Source: Haliotis asinina (lineage: Eukaryota > Mollusca > Gastropoda > Lepetellida > Haliotidae). From it: a stretch of 64,000 bases of DNA. The stretch spans positions 28,215,118 to 28,279,117 of the forward strand of contig NC_090280.1 of NCBI RefSeq assembly GCF_037392515.1. The letters are read 5' to 3'. The position numbers and the translations under genes are program-made. Each line of letters begins with the position of its first letter. The stretch's first letter is position 1. The notes under the pieces are model-generated. The model saw only the letters and a list, made by a program, of their open reading frames with translations, was not told where the DNA came from and made no database searches. Shown piece by piece: positions 1 to 10,184 of this stretch.

Positions 1-255
1 ATAGGCTTTCAGCAACCCATGCTTGCCATAAAAGGCGACTCAGCTTGTCGTAAGAGGCGACTAACGGGATCATGTGGTCAGGCTCGCTGACTTGGTTGAC
101 GCATGTCATCGGTTCCCAATTGCGCAGATCGATGCTCATGTTGTTGATCACTGGATTGTCTGGTCCAGACTTGATTATTTACAGACCGCCGCCATATAGC
201 TGTAATATTGCTGAGTGCGGCGTAAAACTCAACTCACTCACTCACTCACTCACTC
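1..255 (+). repeat. SINE family B copy, 5' end cut by window
   Basis: The copy starts near the gcaacccatgcttgcc motif and runs through gggatc-tggtcaggctcgctgacttgg, gttgttgatcactgga and cagaccgccgccatata to tgctgagtgcggcgtaaaac and an (actc)n tail. A close copy lies at 51470-51750. The tail ends about 60 bases before the splice acceptor of the next exon. Confidence 0.85.
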
Positions 256-316
256 TACAAAAAAACTGTTATTGTTATTATCATCGTTATCAATATTATG
301 ATTTGTGTGTTCACAG

Positions 317-517
317 GGCGAGGAGTACACCGGCCAGCGCAAGGCTGACCTCAATGAGAAGCAGCGCCTCATCCAGCTAGTGCAGCTGCAGGCCCAGGAG
401 ATTGACGCCCTGAAGGAGGAGATCATGCTGCTTTCCAGGAAAGGAGGTCACATCCTACCCCCTGCCCAGCCTCCCCTACCTCAGAGTCCCCCCAATCTAC
501 ACAGCATCAACCACTGA
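317..517 (+). CDS. Terminal exon of a coiled-coil protein (possibly cilia/flagella-associated)
   Basis: The acceptor tgttcacag precedes an open stretch of 66 codons ending in TGA at 515-517. It starts GEEYTGQRK, continues with a charged heptad-like segment (LIQLVQLQAQEIDALKEEI), then LLSRKGGHILPP, and ends in a proline-rich tail closing with LHSINH. The G+C-rich, codon-like composition stands out from the AT-rich flanks, and the exon starts in phase 0 after the AG. The helix followed by KGGHILPP recalls the C-termini of axonemal WD/coiled-coil proteins such as the CFAP43/44/57 group. That is a memory-based resemblance, so no symbol is given. The upstream exons lie outside the window. Confidence 0.7.
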   Translation, partial: GEEYTGQRKADLNEKQRLIQLVQLQAQEIDALKEEIMLLSRKGGHILPPAQPPLPQSPPNLHSINH

Positions 518-1758
518 CAGCTGCACTCTACTCTCCATCTGCAGCCACCAGCGAGCTTTAAAACCTTGGAACATGATCTACTGGTTTTCTTGGGAACATG
601 ATCTTCTGACATACCATTGAAAATATGCCATAATCTTGAAGTTTTACAGATCTTTTCTGTTTTGCAAACTGTAAAATGACTATTCAGATTTTTCATTAAC
701 TCTTTGTCATTCACAAAGTTAAATGAAGACATATCTCTGAATATTTGCCATAAACTTGAAGTTTTACAGATCTTATATATGTTGCAGGACAATAAAATGA
801 CTCATGGCAGTACATGAAATAAGGCACGTCTGATTGCCTGAGATGGGCTACAGTAAGCCAGTTTGATGATCTGGTAAAAAATTTAGATGTTAGATACATC
901 TGAGTAAATTCACAATATCTTATTGTCTAGTCTGGTTCAATCTGTTTCGGGCTGGTAACATTTTGAAGTTGCCAGTCCTGTTGTCTGGCTGGCTTTATTA
1001 GCATTTTTCATACACTGCTCTTTGATTGTCAGACTTTTTAATCACTGTTTGTCATTCACAGATGTTAAATGAAGATTAAGTGATAACATTTTTCATGGAA
1101 ACATCAAACAAGTCAATTTCCGTTACAGTGGCATGTGAAAATTTTTCATATCAGTAATATGTTTAGTTTTTCTATTTAAACTGGTTGTACTGAAGAACCG
1201 ACTCCCGTAAATACGACATCACAAGTGTCAGTCTTTCATCCAAGTTCATACTAGCCAAAATATACAGTATTATATTTCTCTGAACAGTGTGTTTCCTGAC
1301 ACCCATTGGGGTATGTAGAAGCTGTACATGCTATGTGATGCTTGTGTCTGTGTGAGCTGGGTACAATGTGTGAAGACCATTTCTGGTGTCACCAGCTGTG
1401 TTGTTCCTGGAATATTGCCAAAGTGGCGTAAAACCATACTCACACACTGTATGTTCTCTTGTCATGTGTTCACTGAGGGAGGTAGATGCTACTGATAAAT
1501 AACACCTAGCACAGTCCCAGCATATCATGGTGTCTTACCTTGGTGTCTTGTCTCATACCATGTCTTTATATTCCTGGAATATCAGGTTTTAGAATTCTGT
1601 TAACTGCTTTTTAATTATTTATCAGTTTCAAAGCATTATTGTTGATGTTTTCATTCCAGTTTACATACACTCCGTCCATGAAATTATATGTGTTTATGCA
1701 TCTGTGATCACTTATTTTGCATGTATATATGTAACTGTGAATATAAATATGAAATAAA
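518..1758 (+). other. Probable 3' UTR with poly(A) signals
   Basis: AT-rich, non-coding sequence follows the TGA at 515-517. An early AATAAA lies at 791-796 and a later one at 1753-1758. A diverged ~115-bp direct duplication is visible: cttgaagttttacagatctt occurs near 635 and again near 753, each followed by a run ending in aaaatgac. A truncated SINE-A lies inside at 1357-1447. Which poly(A) site is used cannot be told from sequence. Confidence 0.45.
1357..1447 (+). repeat. SINE family A, truncated (tail half)
   Basis: This copy carries gggtacaatgtgtgaag, tttctggtgtc, cctggaatattgcc and gtggcgtaaaacc, then a ctcacacac tail. The tRNA-like head is missing. Confidence 0.7.
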
Positions 1759-1955
1759 TTATACATAACAGATCACATCTTAATGTGATATTTAGAAGGT
1801 GTATGCTGTATAATACCTGATTTTTTGTCCCAGATTGTGTTCCACAGACGAAATTGCATGAGTGAGATCAAACGATATCTTGGACGATATCCTGGGAGAT
1901 ATCTTTTTGTACAGTAGATTTTGTACAATGGACTGACATCATTTATTACATGATT

Positions 1956-2030
1956 CACAATGCTATGATGTCAAAAAACTGATGATGTCACAATGCTATG
2001 ATGTCAAAAAACTGATGATGTCACAATGCT
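1956..2030. repeat. 33-bp direct repeat, 2.3 copies
   Basis: The unit begins cacaatgctatgatgtc and ends ctgatgatgt. It lies at 1956-1988 and 1989-2021 as two identical copies, followed by a partial third. Confidence 0.85.
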
Positions 2031-2783
2031 GTCACATCATTGCACCGCAAATCTAATGGTAGTCCCGTGTTCAGAGATGTATGCTTTGCATTGAAAACTG
2101 ATGAAGAGTACTTTTTTATGATAATATCGAATCTCATCCTTGTGTCTTCTGATGTTACATATTTAGGCACTCATTGATAAACTAAAAACATCCTGGACAA
2201 GCCATGTTACTTGTAACTTTAACAACTGTTAGTGATATATCTGATATCAAACGACACATGGGTGAGATTCTCTCTATGTCATAATTGTGTATACTAGTGT
2301 GTTACAGCAATATAAAAACTGTAACACAGCTGTACAGTGTGTATCTTCTCAGCATTTATAAGGTGAATATATGACTTTTGGCAAGATCAAAAACATTATG
2401 TTTGTGAATGATAACCAAAATATGATTACAATGGGTTATGCGAAAAGATGTCTATATATTGGCCCACGGGTAGCATCTGTTGCAAACACATGCAAAGGAA
2501 AGTCAGTTGTTCTGAATACATACAGGGATGCTTCGTAGAAGTTTAAATAGCAAATTGCATTGGACACCACCATGATTGTCCTCAACATTTCCATCACAAT
2601 CCTTCTCATGTTAACAACCCTTAACAGACAGACAGTTTCCCTACTCTCTTGAGCATGCCCAAATGTACCATGAACGTTGGAGAAATATAGACACCAGAAC
2701 ATTGCCTGACACTAACGTTGATAACATTGAACCCCACCTGTACCACATCTATAATCCAGGTACGTTTTCACCCTACTGGCTGT

Positions 2784-2938
2784 AGGGTAGCCTAGTGGAT
2801 AAAGGGTTCTCTTTTCGTGTGTGACAACCTGGATTGGATTTCCCTCATGGTTACAATTTGTGAAGCACATTTCTTGTGTCCCAAACTGAGATATTGCCGG
2901 AATATTGATAAAAGTGTCATAAAACCTCACTCAGTCTC
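2784..2938 (+). repeat. SINE family A, near full length
   Basis: A tRNA-like box A (tagcctagtgg) is followed by a degraded box B, tacaatttgtgaagcac, ttgtgtcccaaactgagatattgcc and gtcataaaacctcactcag. It is diverged from the copy at 17058-17222. Confidence 0.8.
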
Positions 2939-3300
2939 TCATCCTTCCCGTACCCTACCTTGCGGTGCATCTAAACTCACCTAAAAATGTTTAAAGACAC
3001 CGATGCCACAACTATAAAGAACAGCTTTACCACAAGAATACAGTGCCCCAGCACTCCATAAATGTAACATGAAAAACAAAATTAATGTTTTTCAACGGTT
3101 ACGCCAGATGTAAACTTTAGTTATAGAAGAGTCATACTCAGGATGAATCTGACAATGCAATTACATTCTCAAAATCGATCATTTTGAAAATCGAAAATAT
3201 TTCAGATTTCTTTCAGGTATAAAATTGCTGTTTGCAAGAAAACGGAAGTTGTTCGTCAGCATCAAAGTTACGATTGAGAGGAGAGAAATGATTATTGTGT

Positions 3301-3404
3301 TTAATTCTCAAACACAGAAAAAGGTGTGGGTGCTTTGTCATCAAACTTACTCAAGATGTGATGTGTACTGTCGACTTAACTTTATATCTGTGTTTGAGAA
3401 TTAA
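3301..3404. repeat. Perfect 18-bp inverted repeat (hairpin/MITE-like)
   Basis: ttaattctcaaacacaga at 3301-3318 is the exact reverse complement of 3387-3404, with a 68-nt spacer. Partly related motifs (ctctcgaatttaaaactgtg, caactcttaacacagac) recur near 3780-3860. This suggests a decayed foldback element. Confidence 0.7.
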
Positions 3405-3966
3405 ACCATGAAAGTCTGTGTAATGTTTTTGTTGTTTTTTCTAAATGTTGTAACCGCAAAATTGAAAAATGGAGTGCAGGATTTGCTTAAATTTGCCGAG
3501 GAATTCTGAAAACTTTGCCGCGGAATGTATAAGGCATTGCCTAACCACAGGTATCTACAGAACAGGTATATACCATCTGTAAGAAGTGCTGTATACATCG
3601 GTCAAGCGAAGATTTGTTTGCGAGCATGGTTCCAGAGCACAAGAAACAAACAGGGATATGGTCGCTAGCTTGGTTCAGGAGTATAAACTCCGCATATTCT
3701 TCCGACAAACATGGGGTGATCTCTCCTTTGGTTTAAGAGTATAAACACTTTACACTACAGACACTCTTAGCTGTATATTTGCTCTCGAATTTAAAACTGT
3801 GTACTGTCATCTAGGGCGATAACGAGAGAACTATTTGGTTTCAACTCTTAACACAGACCGTGTATAAATAGTGCGTTATCGTCAGGCAGAGCATCGCACA
3901 ATGATTAAAGCATAGTTAACACGTCATGTATTGGTAACTGCAATGCTCGTTATAATGGGGAGCGTT

Positions 3967-4132
3967 GGAGCAGCTTAGAGGTCAATACGCAAGTTCACTC
4001 GCCACGCGGAAGGCCCGGGTTCAATTCCTCACATGGGTACAATGTGTGAAGTTTATATTTTCTGTCTCTTGCTTTGACATTGCTGGAATTTTGCTACAAA
4101 CGGCGTAAAACTAAGCTCACTCACTCACTCAT
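3967..4132 (+). repeat. SINE family A, full length
   Basis: A diverged head (gcagcttagaggtcaat) is followed by box B (gggttcaattcc), acatgggtacaatgtgtgaag, gacattgctggaattttgc, acggcgtaaaact and ctcactcactcactc. Confidence 0.85.
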
Positions 4133-4504
4133 TCTATAACGCTCGGATGCTCTTTCACTCATACTGAGTATTGTACAGAAATGTTTGACATTTAGACTGG
4201 ACAGGAAATAACATGCAGAGTTCATATTACGTACAGACGCAGTATGTACACTGGGTACGCATTCGTAATTACAGCAGGTTAAAATAAGGCTGACTGTGTC
4301 ATCACATGGGTTTTGTAACTGCTCATAAATCTGTGATCATGATAGTTAGCGCATTATTCTGCTCTGTGCGATGAGATTGAGTCATTACAAAGGTGGGTGT
4401 ATCGCTTTTTAACACACACGAGAGGCTGAGTCGAACTTGTTTACCTTCCTACATCAATTCATAACCAATTCTACGTTTCAGACTAAATAACCTTAAGTTG
4501 CACC

Positions 4505-6125
4505 TAACAACACAGCGAGGGGAGATTAAGTCATTTCATAGGTGAGTGTAGCGTTTGTTCACTCCTGGCAGCACAACGGAGGCAAATAGAATCATTACAC
4601 AGGTGAGTGTAGCCCTTGTTAACCCCCAGCAACACAACGAGGGCAGATAGAATCATTACCCAGGTGAGTGTAGCCTTTGTTCACACACAGCAACACAACG
4701 AGGGCAGATAGAATCATTACCCAGGTGAGTGTAGCCTTTGTTCACACCCAGCAACACAACGAGGGCAGATAGAATCATTACCCAGGTGAGTGTAGCGTTT
4801 GTTCACACCCAGCAACACAACGAGGGCAGATAGAATCATCACACAGGTGAGTGTAGCCTTTGTTCACCCCCAGCAACACAACGAGGGCAGATAGAATCAT
4901 TACCCAGGTGAGTGTAGCCTTTGTTCACACCCAGCAACAAAACGAGGGCAGATAGAATCATCACACAGGTGAGTGTAGCGTTTGTTGACACCCAGCAACA
5001 CAACGAGGGCAGACAGAATCATTACATAGGCGAGTGTAGCGTTGTTCACATCCAGGAACATAGTGAGGGCAGATAGAATCATTACACAGGTGAGTGTAGC
5101 CCTTGTTCACCCCCAGCAACACAACGAGGGCAGATAGAATCATTACCCAGGTGAGTGTAGCCTTTGTTCACCCCCAGCAACACAACGAGGGCAGATAGAA
5201 TCATCACACAGGTGAGTGTAGCCTTTGTTCACACACAGCAACACAACGAGGGCAGATAGAATCATCACACAGGTGAGTGTAGCCTATGTTCACCCCCAGC
5301 AACACAACGAGGGCAGATAGAATCATTACACAGGTGAGTGTAGTCCTTGTTGACACTCAGCAACACAACGAGGGCAGATAGAATCATCACACAGGTGAGT
5401 GTAGCCTTTGTTCACCCCCAGCAACACAACGAGGGCAGATAGAATCGTTACCCAGGTGAGTGTATCGTTTGTTCACACCCAGCAACACAACGAGGGCAGA
5501 TAGAATCATTACACAGGTGAGTGTAGCGTTTGTTGACACCCAGCAACACAACGAGGGCAGATAGAATCATTACATAGGCGAGTGTAGCCCTTGTTGACAC
5601 TCAGCAACACAACGAGGGCAGATAGAATCATCACACAGGTGAGTGTAGCGTTTGTTCACACCCAGCAACACAACGAGGGCAGATAGAATCATTACATAGG
5701 CGAGTGTAGCGTTGTTCACATCCAGGAACATAGCGAGGGCAGATAGAATCATTACACAGGTGAGTGTAGCCCTTGTTGACACTCAGCAACACAACAAGGG
5801 CAGATAGAATCATCACACAGGTGAGTGTAGCCTTTGTTCACACCCAGCAACACAACGAGAGCAGATAGAATCATTACACAGGTGAGTGTAGCCTTTGTTC
5901 ACCCCCAGCAACACAACGAGGGCAGATAGATTCATTACACGGGTGAGTGTAGCGTTTGTTGACACCCAGCAACACAACGAGGACAGATAGAATCATTACA
6001 CAGGTGAGTGTAGCCTTTGTTCACACCCAGCAGCGCTGCGAAGGGAGTCAGAATCACCACACAGGTGAGTGTATCGCTTGTTCACACCCAGCACAGCGAG
6101 GGAACAGAATCATTACACAGGTGAA
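4505..6125 (+). repeat. 61-bp minisatellite, ~26 units, each with a splice-donor consensus
   Basis: A head-to-tail array of a 61-bp unit: agcaacacaacgagggcag, then atagaatcattacacag, then gtgagtgtagcctttgttcac. Units differ by a few substitutions (ttaccc/tcacac/ttacat; cctttg/gcgttt/ccttgt). More diverged units flank it on the left (near 4360-4430) and right (6010-6125). Nearly every unit contains CAGGTGAGTG, a perfect metazoan 5' splice site on the plus strand, and a short pyrimidine-containing ...cacccag that resembles a weak acceptor. No continuous reading frame is kept through the array. Confidence 0.95.
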
Positions 6126-6724
6126 CGCTGTGATATGCCAGGTCAACATGCATTTCATAAAACTGCTACATACATATATTGTAGCTATATGTGTATATTT
6201 ATCTTGTACATATTGTGTATATTGCATTTCCAGTATTTGGATCAGTCAGTTAATTTAACGCGGTCACTGTATTATTAAAGAAGAATGATTGTGTTTCATG
6301 AGAGAAAAAAGCGCACAATAGAGTTTGTGGGTCAGTGTCACATACATTGTCGGTCAGTCTTTGACCCACATGTGGTGTCGATTTACTGTCCACACCCAGA
6401 TTCTACCCCCCACCCCCCCCCCCCCCCACCCCCCAGTACCCCAGTACTGTCTATAGTCAGTAACGTGCGCTGGGCGAAGATAATTCATTTGAAAACAAAA
6501 TAGACAAGATAATCAAATTACGTCTGTTACTTTGTGAAAGCTCCTTGTGGAACGAGAAAACACTACTGTGATATTGTTGCGAATATGCTGAAAGTGGTGT
6601 AAAACCTGCCCTACTTGTATTTTCATCTTTTATGAATATGTTCTCCTTTGTGAATGCACCGTCCTACCGGATAGTGGAAGGTCGTTAGTAAAGGATGTCA
6701 AACGTCGACACAGGTGCACCTTGT
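6126..6724. other. No gene seen
   Basis: Unrecognised sequence between the 61-bp array and a SINE-B. Its only notable feature is the poly-C tract at 6406-6434. Confidence 0.4.
6406..6434. repeat. Poly-C tract with G-quadruplex potential on minus strand
   Basis: Consecutive C runs are interrupted by single A residues, then ccagtaccccag follows. The complementary strand has at least four G runs of three or more. Confidence 0.8.
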
Positions 6725-6852
6725 GCACCGCACTCAGCAATATTCCGGCTATATTGCAGCGGTCTGTAAATACTCGAGTCTGGACCCGACAATCCAGTGA
6801 TCCACATCATAAGCATCGATGTAAACACTTGGGATGCGATGACATGTGTCAC
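6725..6852 (-). repeat. SINE family B, partial
   Basis: Reverse-oriented: ccgcactcagcaatattcc, gtctgtaaatactcgagtctgg, caatccagtgatc, acttgggatgcgatgacatgtgtc. The 5' half of the element is missing. Confidence 0.75.
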
Positions 6853-8067
6853 TACAATGTTATGCTGATGAAGACCAGTTTTTATTTAGATCTTCATAGA
6901 TGTCGCTCCATACAAAGTAGGAAGTCCTAGTTTTCGTTGACATACTGTTAACGCGATAACGCTATGCATATATTGACCAGCGTTGACATAGAATTGAAGT
7001 CAACAGATGGACGATTGTAGAATATATATCGCACGACCTATGGCTTAATGCGACTTAACATTATGCGTTGGCGCACTCCTACGATATTACCAGGGTCCCC
7101 TGAACTTATCTGTGCAGGTAAAAGCAAACAGATGATGTGGTTATGTCAACATGAGTCATGGTATTTCTTTACACGTTATCCCAAATAATAACATTGCGAT
7201 GGTCGTGTTTCCCCGCGCTTGAGTCAGTGTATATAGTCTTGACCGAGATTACACATTTTGCCTGGCACAAACTACACAGAGAATTTGCCTCAACACTTGG
7301 ATTTATATAACGGATATTTTTGCTAACTACTTTTCGTTACTTCTTCTTATGTTGTCCGAGCTGGAGTTAAATGAAACAAAAACATTAAATTTCATGTAAA
7401 ACGTTGCTTGATTCGGTCTCCTTGATTCCGGGTCTGCGATTCTCGGTGTGGATTTGCTTTTCACGGGCACACTAGAAAGCTGCGACAGTGCGTGGTTCGA
7501 ATCCTGGTCCGTCACCACAATGAATGATAAAAGCCCAGTACTGTTTAATTATAATACTGAAAATATTAATTACAAGATATCATGCTGAAAGCGCACAATG
7601 TGCTCATAATTACCCCGGATAACCCATGTATCTGTTAAGCGCTAGAAGGTTAACAGTCTCACACTTACACTATTTCACCTGGTACCCATTTTCTGCTGGA
7701 TGAACAGAGGCAGTTTTGATCAAACTGACTTGCCTAAGGTGAGACCACGTGCAATACACGTGCTTCGTTGTGGGACAGAACTGAAGTCCTGGAAACTCTC
7801 AGGAGTCAAGCTGCCACACACGGTCACCCACCCAAAGACTCTCCCCGCCCAACTTTGCTTACCCTCAATCGCTTGTGACATGAGCTCTATGCACAGGGCC
7901 ATGCGCCGTCATATGAATGCACTAACCCTGTTTCAGAAAACGTATTGAATATGTCAAGCAATATCAATATAGTAAGTCCGTATTCTGGTGCAGAAATTCT
8001 GCAAATTAATACAAGATGAAGTTCCTAATGTATCCACGTAGACGATACTATCACTCCGTAGAACCCT
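6853..8067. other. No gene recognised
   Basis: There are no convincing exons. A tRNA-like box B (ggttcgaatcctgg) at about 7495-7508 stands alone without a good box A. The stretch 7700-7920 is relatively G+C-rich but has no recognisable product. Confidence 0.4.
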
Positions 8068-8285
8068 TGAAGATCCAGGTTAGAACTGATCTTCAGTAAT
8101 ACATGCTTGTCACAGGAGGCGATTGACGGGATCGGGTGGTCAGACTCGCTGAACTGACACGTAACATCATATCACAATTACGTCATTTGATGCCTATGTT
8201 GTTGATCACTGGAATGTTTTTTTCCAAATTACAGACCGCCGCCATATAGCTGGAATACTGCTGAGTGCGGCGTAAAACTAAACTC
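8068..8285 (+). repeat. SINE family B, with its 5' head
   Basis: Starts gaagatccaggttagaactg, then atgcttgtcacaggaggcg, gggatcgggtggtcagactcgctg, gttgttgatcactgga, agaccgccgccatatagctgg, gagtgcggcgtaaaactaaactc. The copy shows that the family head includes the atcttcagtaa segment. Confidence 0.8.
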
Positions 8286-8448
8286 TTTTTTGCATTTTGC
8301 ATTTCTGAAAGGATTGAAAAGTTGTTTAACTGAAGATGACCAAATTTGCATATCATCAATATCAAAGTTTATTGAACTGATTTATTGAACCGATAGTTTA
8401 TGCATAAGACTCCGTTAATAAGGATGAGATCTATGGTCAAACAGGTAT

Positions 8449-9127
8449 TAGGCTAACTGCCCCCCGGACAACTGCCCCCCGGACAACTGCCCCCCGGACA
8501 GCTGCCCCCGGGATTAATTGCCCCCGGACAACTGCAACACCCCTTCTCCCACCCACCCATCATAACAAAACACACACATAAACTAAATGTTAAATGTTAT
8601 GATGTTATTTTTATTTATAGCACTATACAATACCACAACACATCATCTTTAGATTCAATACGAGTATCAATTCATTTAAAAGGACAGATTGTGGAATATG
8701 GCTCTTAAAAATTCCAAAATATGCATGAAGTCATATACCTCAACATCAAGACAACAAGCTGGGAGGAGGAAGCTTCATCTATGGCTGTTACGCTCTGTGT
8801 GAGAATCTGTTGGGGTGTTTCTTAAGTGTCAGTTGTCTTACGTTTAATGTCATTTCTCACTTTAGTCACTACTGCTTCTCTCAAGTCTGGTATATGTGTG
8901 TGATCATGCAGACGACCAACTACTTCCCCGTCTTTAACTTTAACCTTAGCCTTACGTGTATAGGGCTATCAATTACATGTATTAGTTGGTGTGTTGTTAT
9001 TATGGGGGGCACTTGACCCAGGGGGCAATTAGCCTAGGGGGCAGTTGTCCAGGGGGCACAATGGACGGGGGGCAGACAGCCGGGGGGCATTTGGCGGGGT
9101 TACTTGTCCGGGGGGGCAGTTAGCCTA
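8449..9127. mobile_element. Foldback-like non-autonomous DNA element with compound G/C-rich ends
   Basis: The outermost 17 bases are the same on opposite strands: taggctaactgcccccc begins at 8449 and its reverse complement ends at 9127. Each end is built of short reiterated modules (gccccccggacaact and variants; about 85 bp left, about 120 bp right). The terminal TA at each edge may be a TA target duplication. The ~470-bp centre is ordinary AT-rich sequence without a transposase. The G runs of the right end could form quadruplexes. Confidence 0.75.
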
Positions 9128-9169
9128 GACCCGTCAAACACATTCACCAACTGAATTTAAACGTAGTAT

Positions 9170-9475
9170 GAACCAAATTAGACCCAATATGTATAACAGT
9201 GTACAATATATGTAACATTGTACAATAGTATAACACTCTACCATATGTATTACACTGCATATTATGTATAACATTGTACCTTATGTACAGTACAGTAGTA
9301 TAACACTGTAAAATATGTATAACACTGTACAATATGTATATCACTACAAAATATGTATAACACTGTAAAATAGGTGTAACACTGTACAATACGTATAACA
9401 CTGTACCTTATGTAGAACAGTACATTAGTATAACACTGTACAATATATAACACAATGTACAGTATGTATAACATT
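9170..9475. repeat. Imperfect AT-rich tandem repeat
   Basis: About 14 loose copies of a roughly 20-bp unit, tatgtataacactgtacaa, with variants of the last bases. The open frames here are repeat translation (Tyr/Ile/Val-rich) and not coding. Confidence 0.8.
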
Positions 9476-9955
9476 CGTACTCATGCTCAAGTTTCATGCT
9501 CTTCCTGTCAGTGACTTTAAATTCAGCGACAAATAACAAAATATAACACATAGTGAGCAGAGTGTAACTATAGGTGTTAGATGTGTTAGGGGTCTGACTT
9601 TTTTTATACGTCAGTATGAATGGTATGTTGACATAGTGCGCTGACAATCAATACCTCTGTACAAGGTAGCCCGGAATATTATACCGTCAGTCCCAACGAT
9701 TTCTGAATAGCATGTGAATGGCGTACTGTCAGTGCTAGTCGCACGCATTTCATTCCGGATTTTAAAGTTTGAATAGAAACGCCTATAGCTTGGGTGTACT
9801 TCTCATCTCTTTCAGACTCAAGTAGTGAAAGTGTCCCTCAAAGTGGCTCGTATGTATCGTTGTTCTGCATATCCCAGCCAGGCAGTGAATAAATAGCGAT
9901 ATAACATTACAGTGTAGTCAGTTTATGGGACACTGTGGATGCTACTTCTTCCAGA

Positions 9956-10062
9956 ATGATGACGAGGATGTGGACGTTCCTGACGGTGCCCTCAGTCGTA
10001 GCAGTCTTATGCTTGATGCAGCCATCGGCCGGTGATGTCGTCGGCATTCATCCTTGTAACAG
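9956..10062 (+). CDS. TREH: TREH exon 1 (signal peptide)
   Basis: Encodes [20 protein letters not shown] and then ...GIHPCN, with donor AACAG|gtaatt. It ends in phase 2, and the Ser codon is completed by exon 2. Confidence 0.88.
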
Positions 10063-10100
10063 GTAATTGATTATCAAACGATGGTAACATAGAAAACAGA

Positions 10101-10184
<84 letters not shown>

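Larger units (their letters stand above)
1759..3966. other. Gene-poor AT-rich stretch
   Basis: No coding exon is recognised. The stretch contains the 33-bp tandem duplication at 1956-2030, a SINE-A at 2784-2938 and the inverted repeat at 3301-3404. Several loose copies of a gagtataaac motif lie between 3670 and 3760. Confidence 0.5.

Noticed and set aside
4505-6125. CRISPR-like array
   Set aside because: Units are contiguous 61-bp copies with scattered substitutions and no unique spacers, and the genome is eukaryotic. It is a minisatellite.
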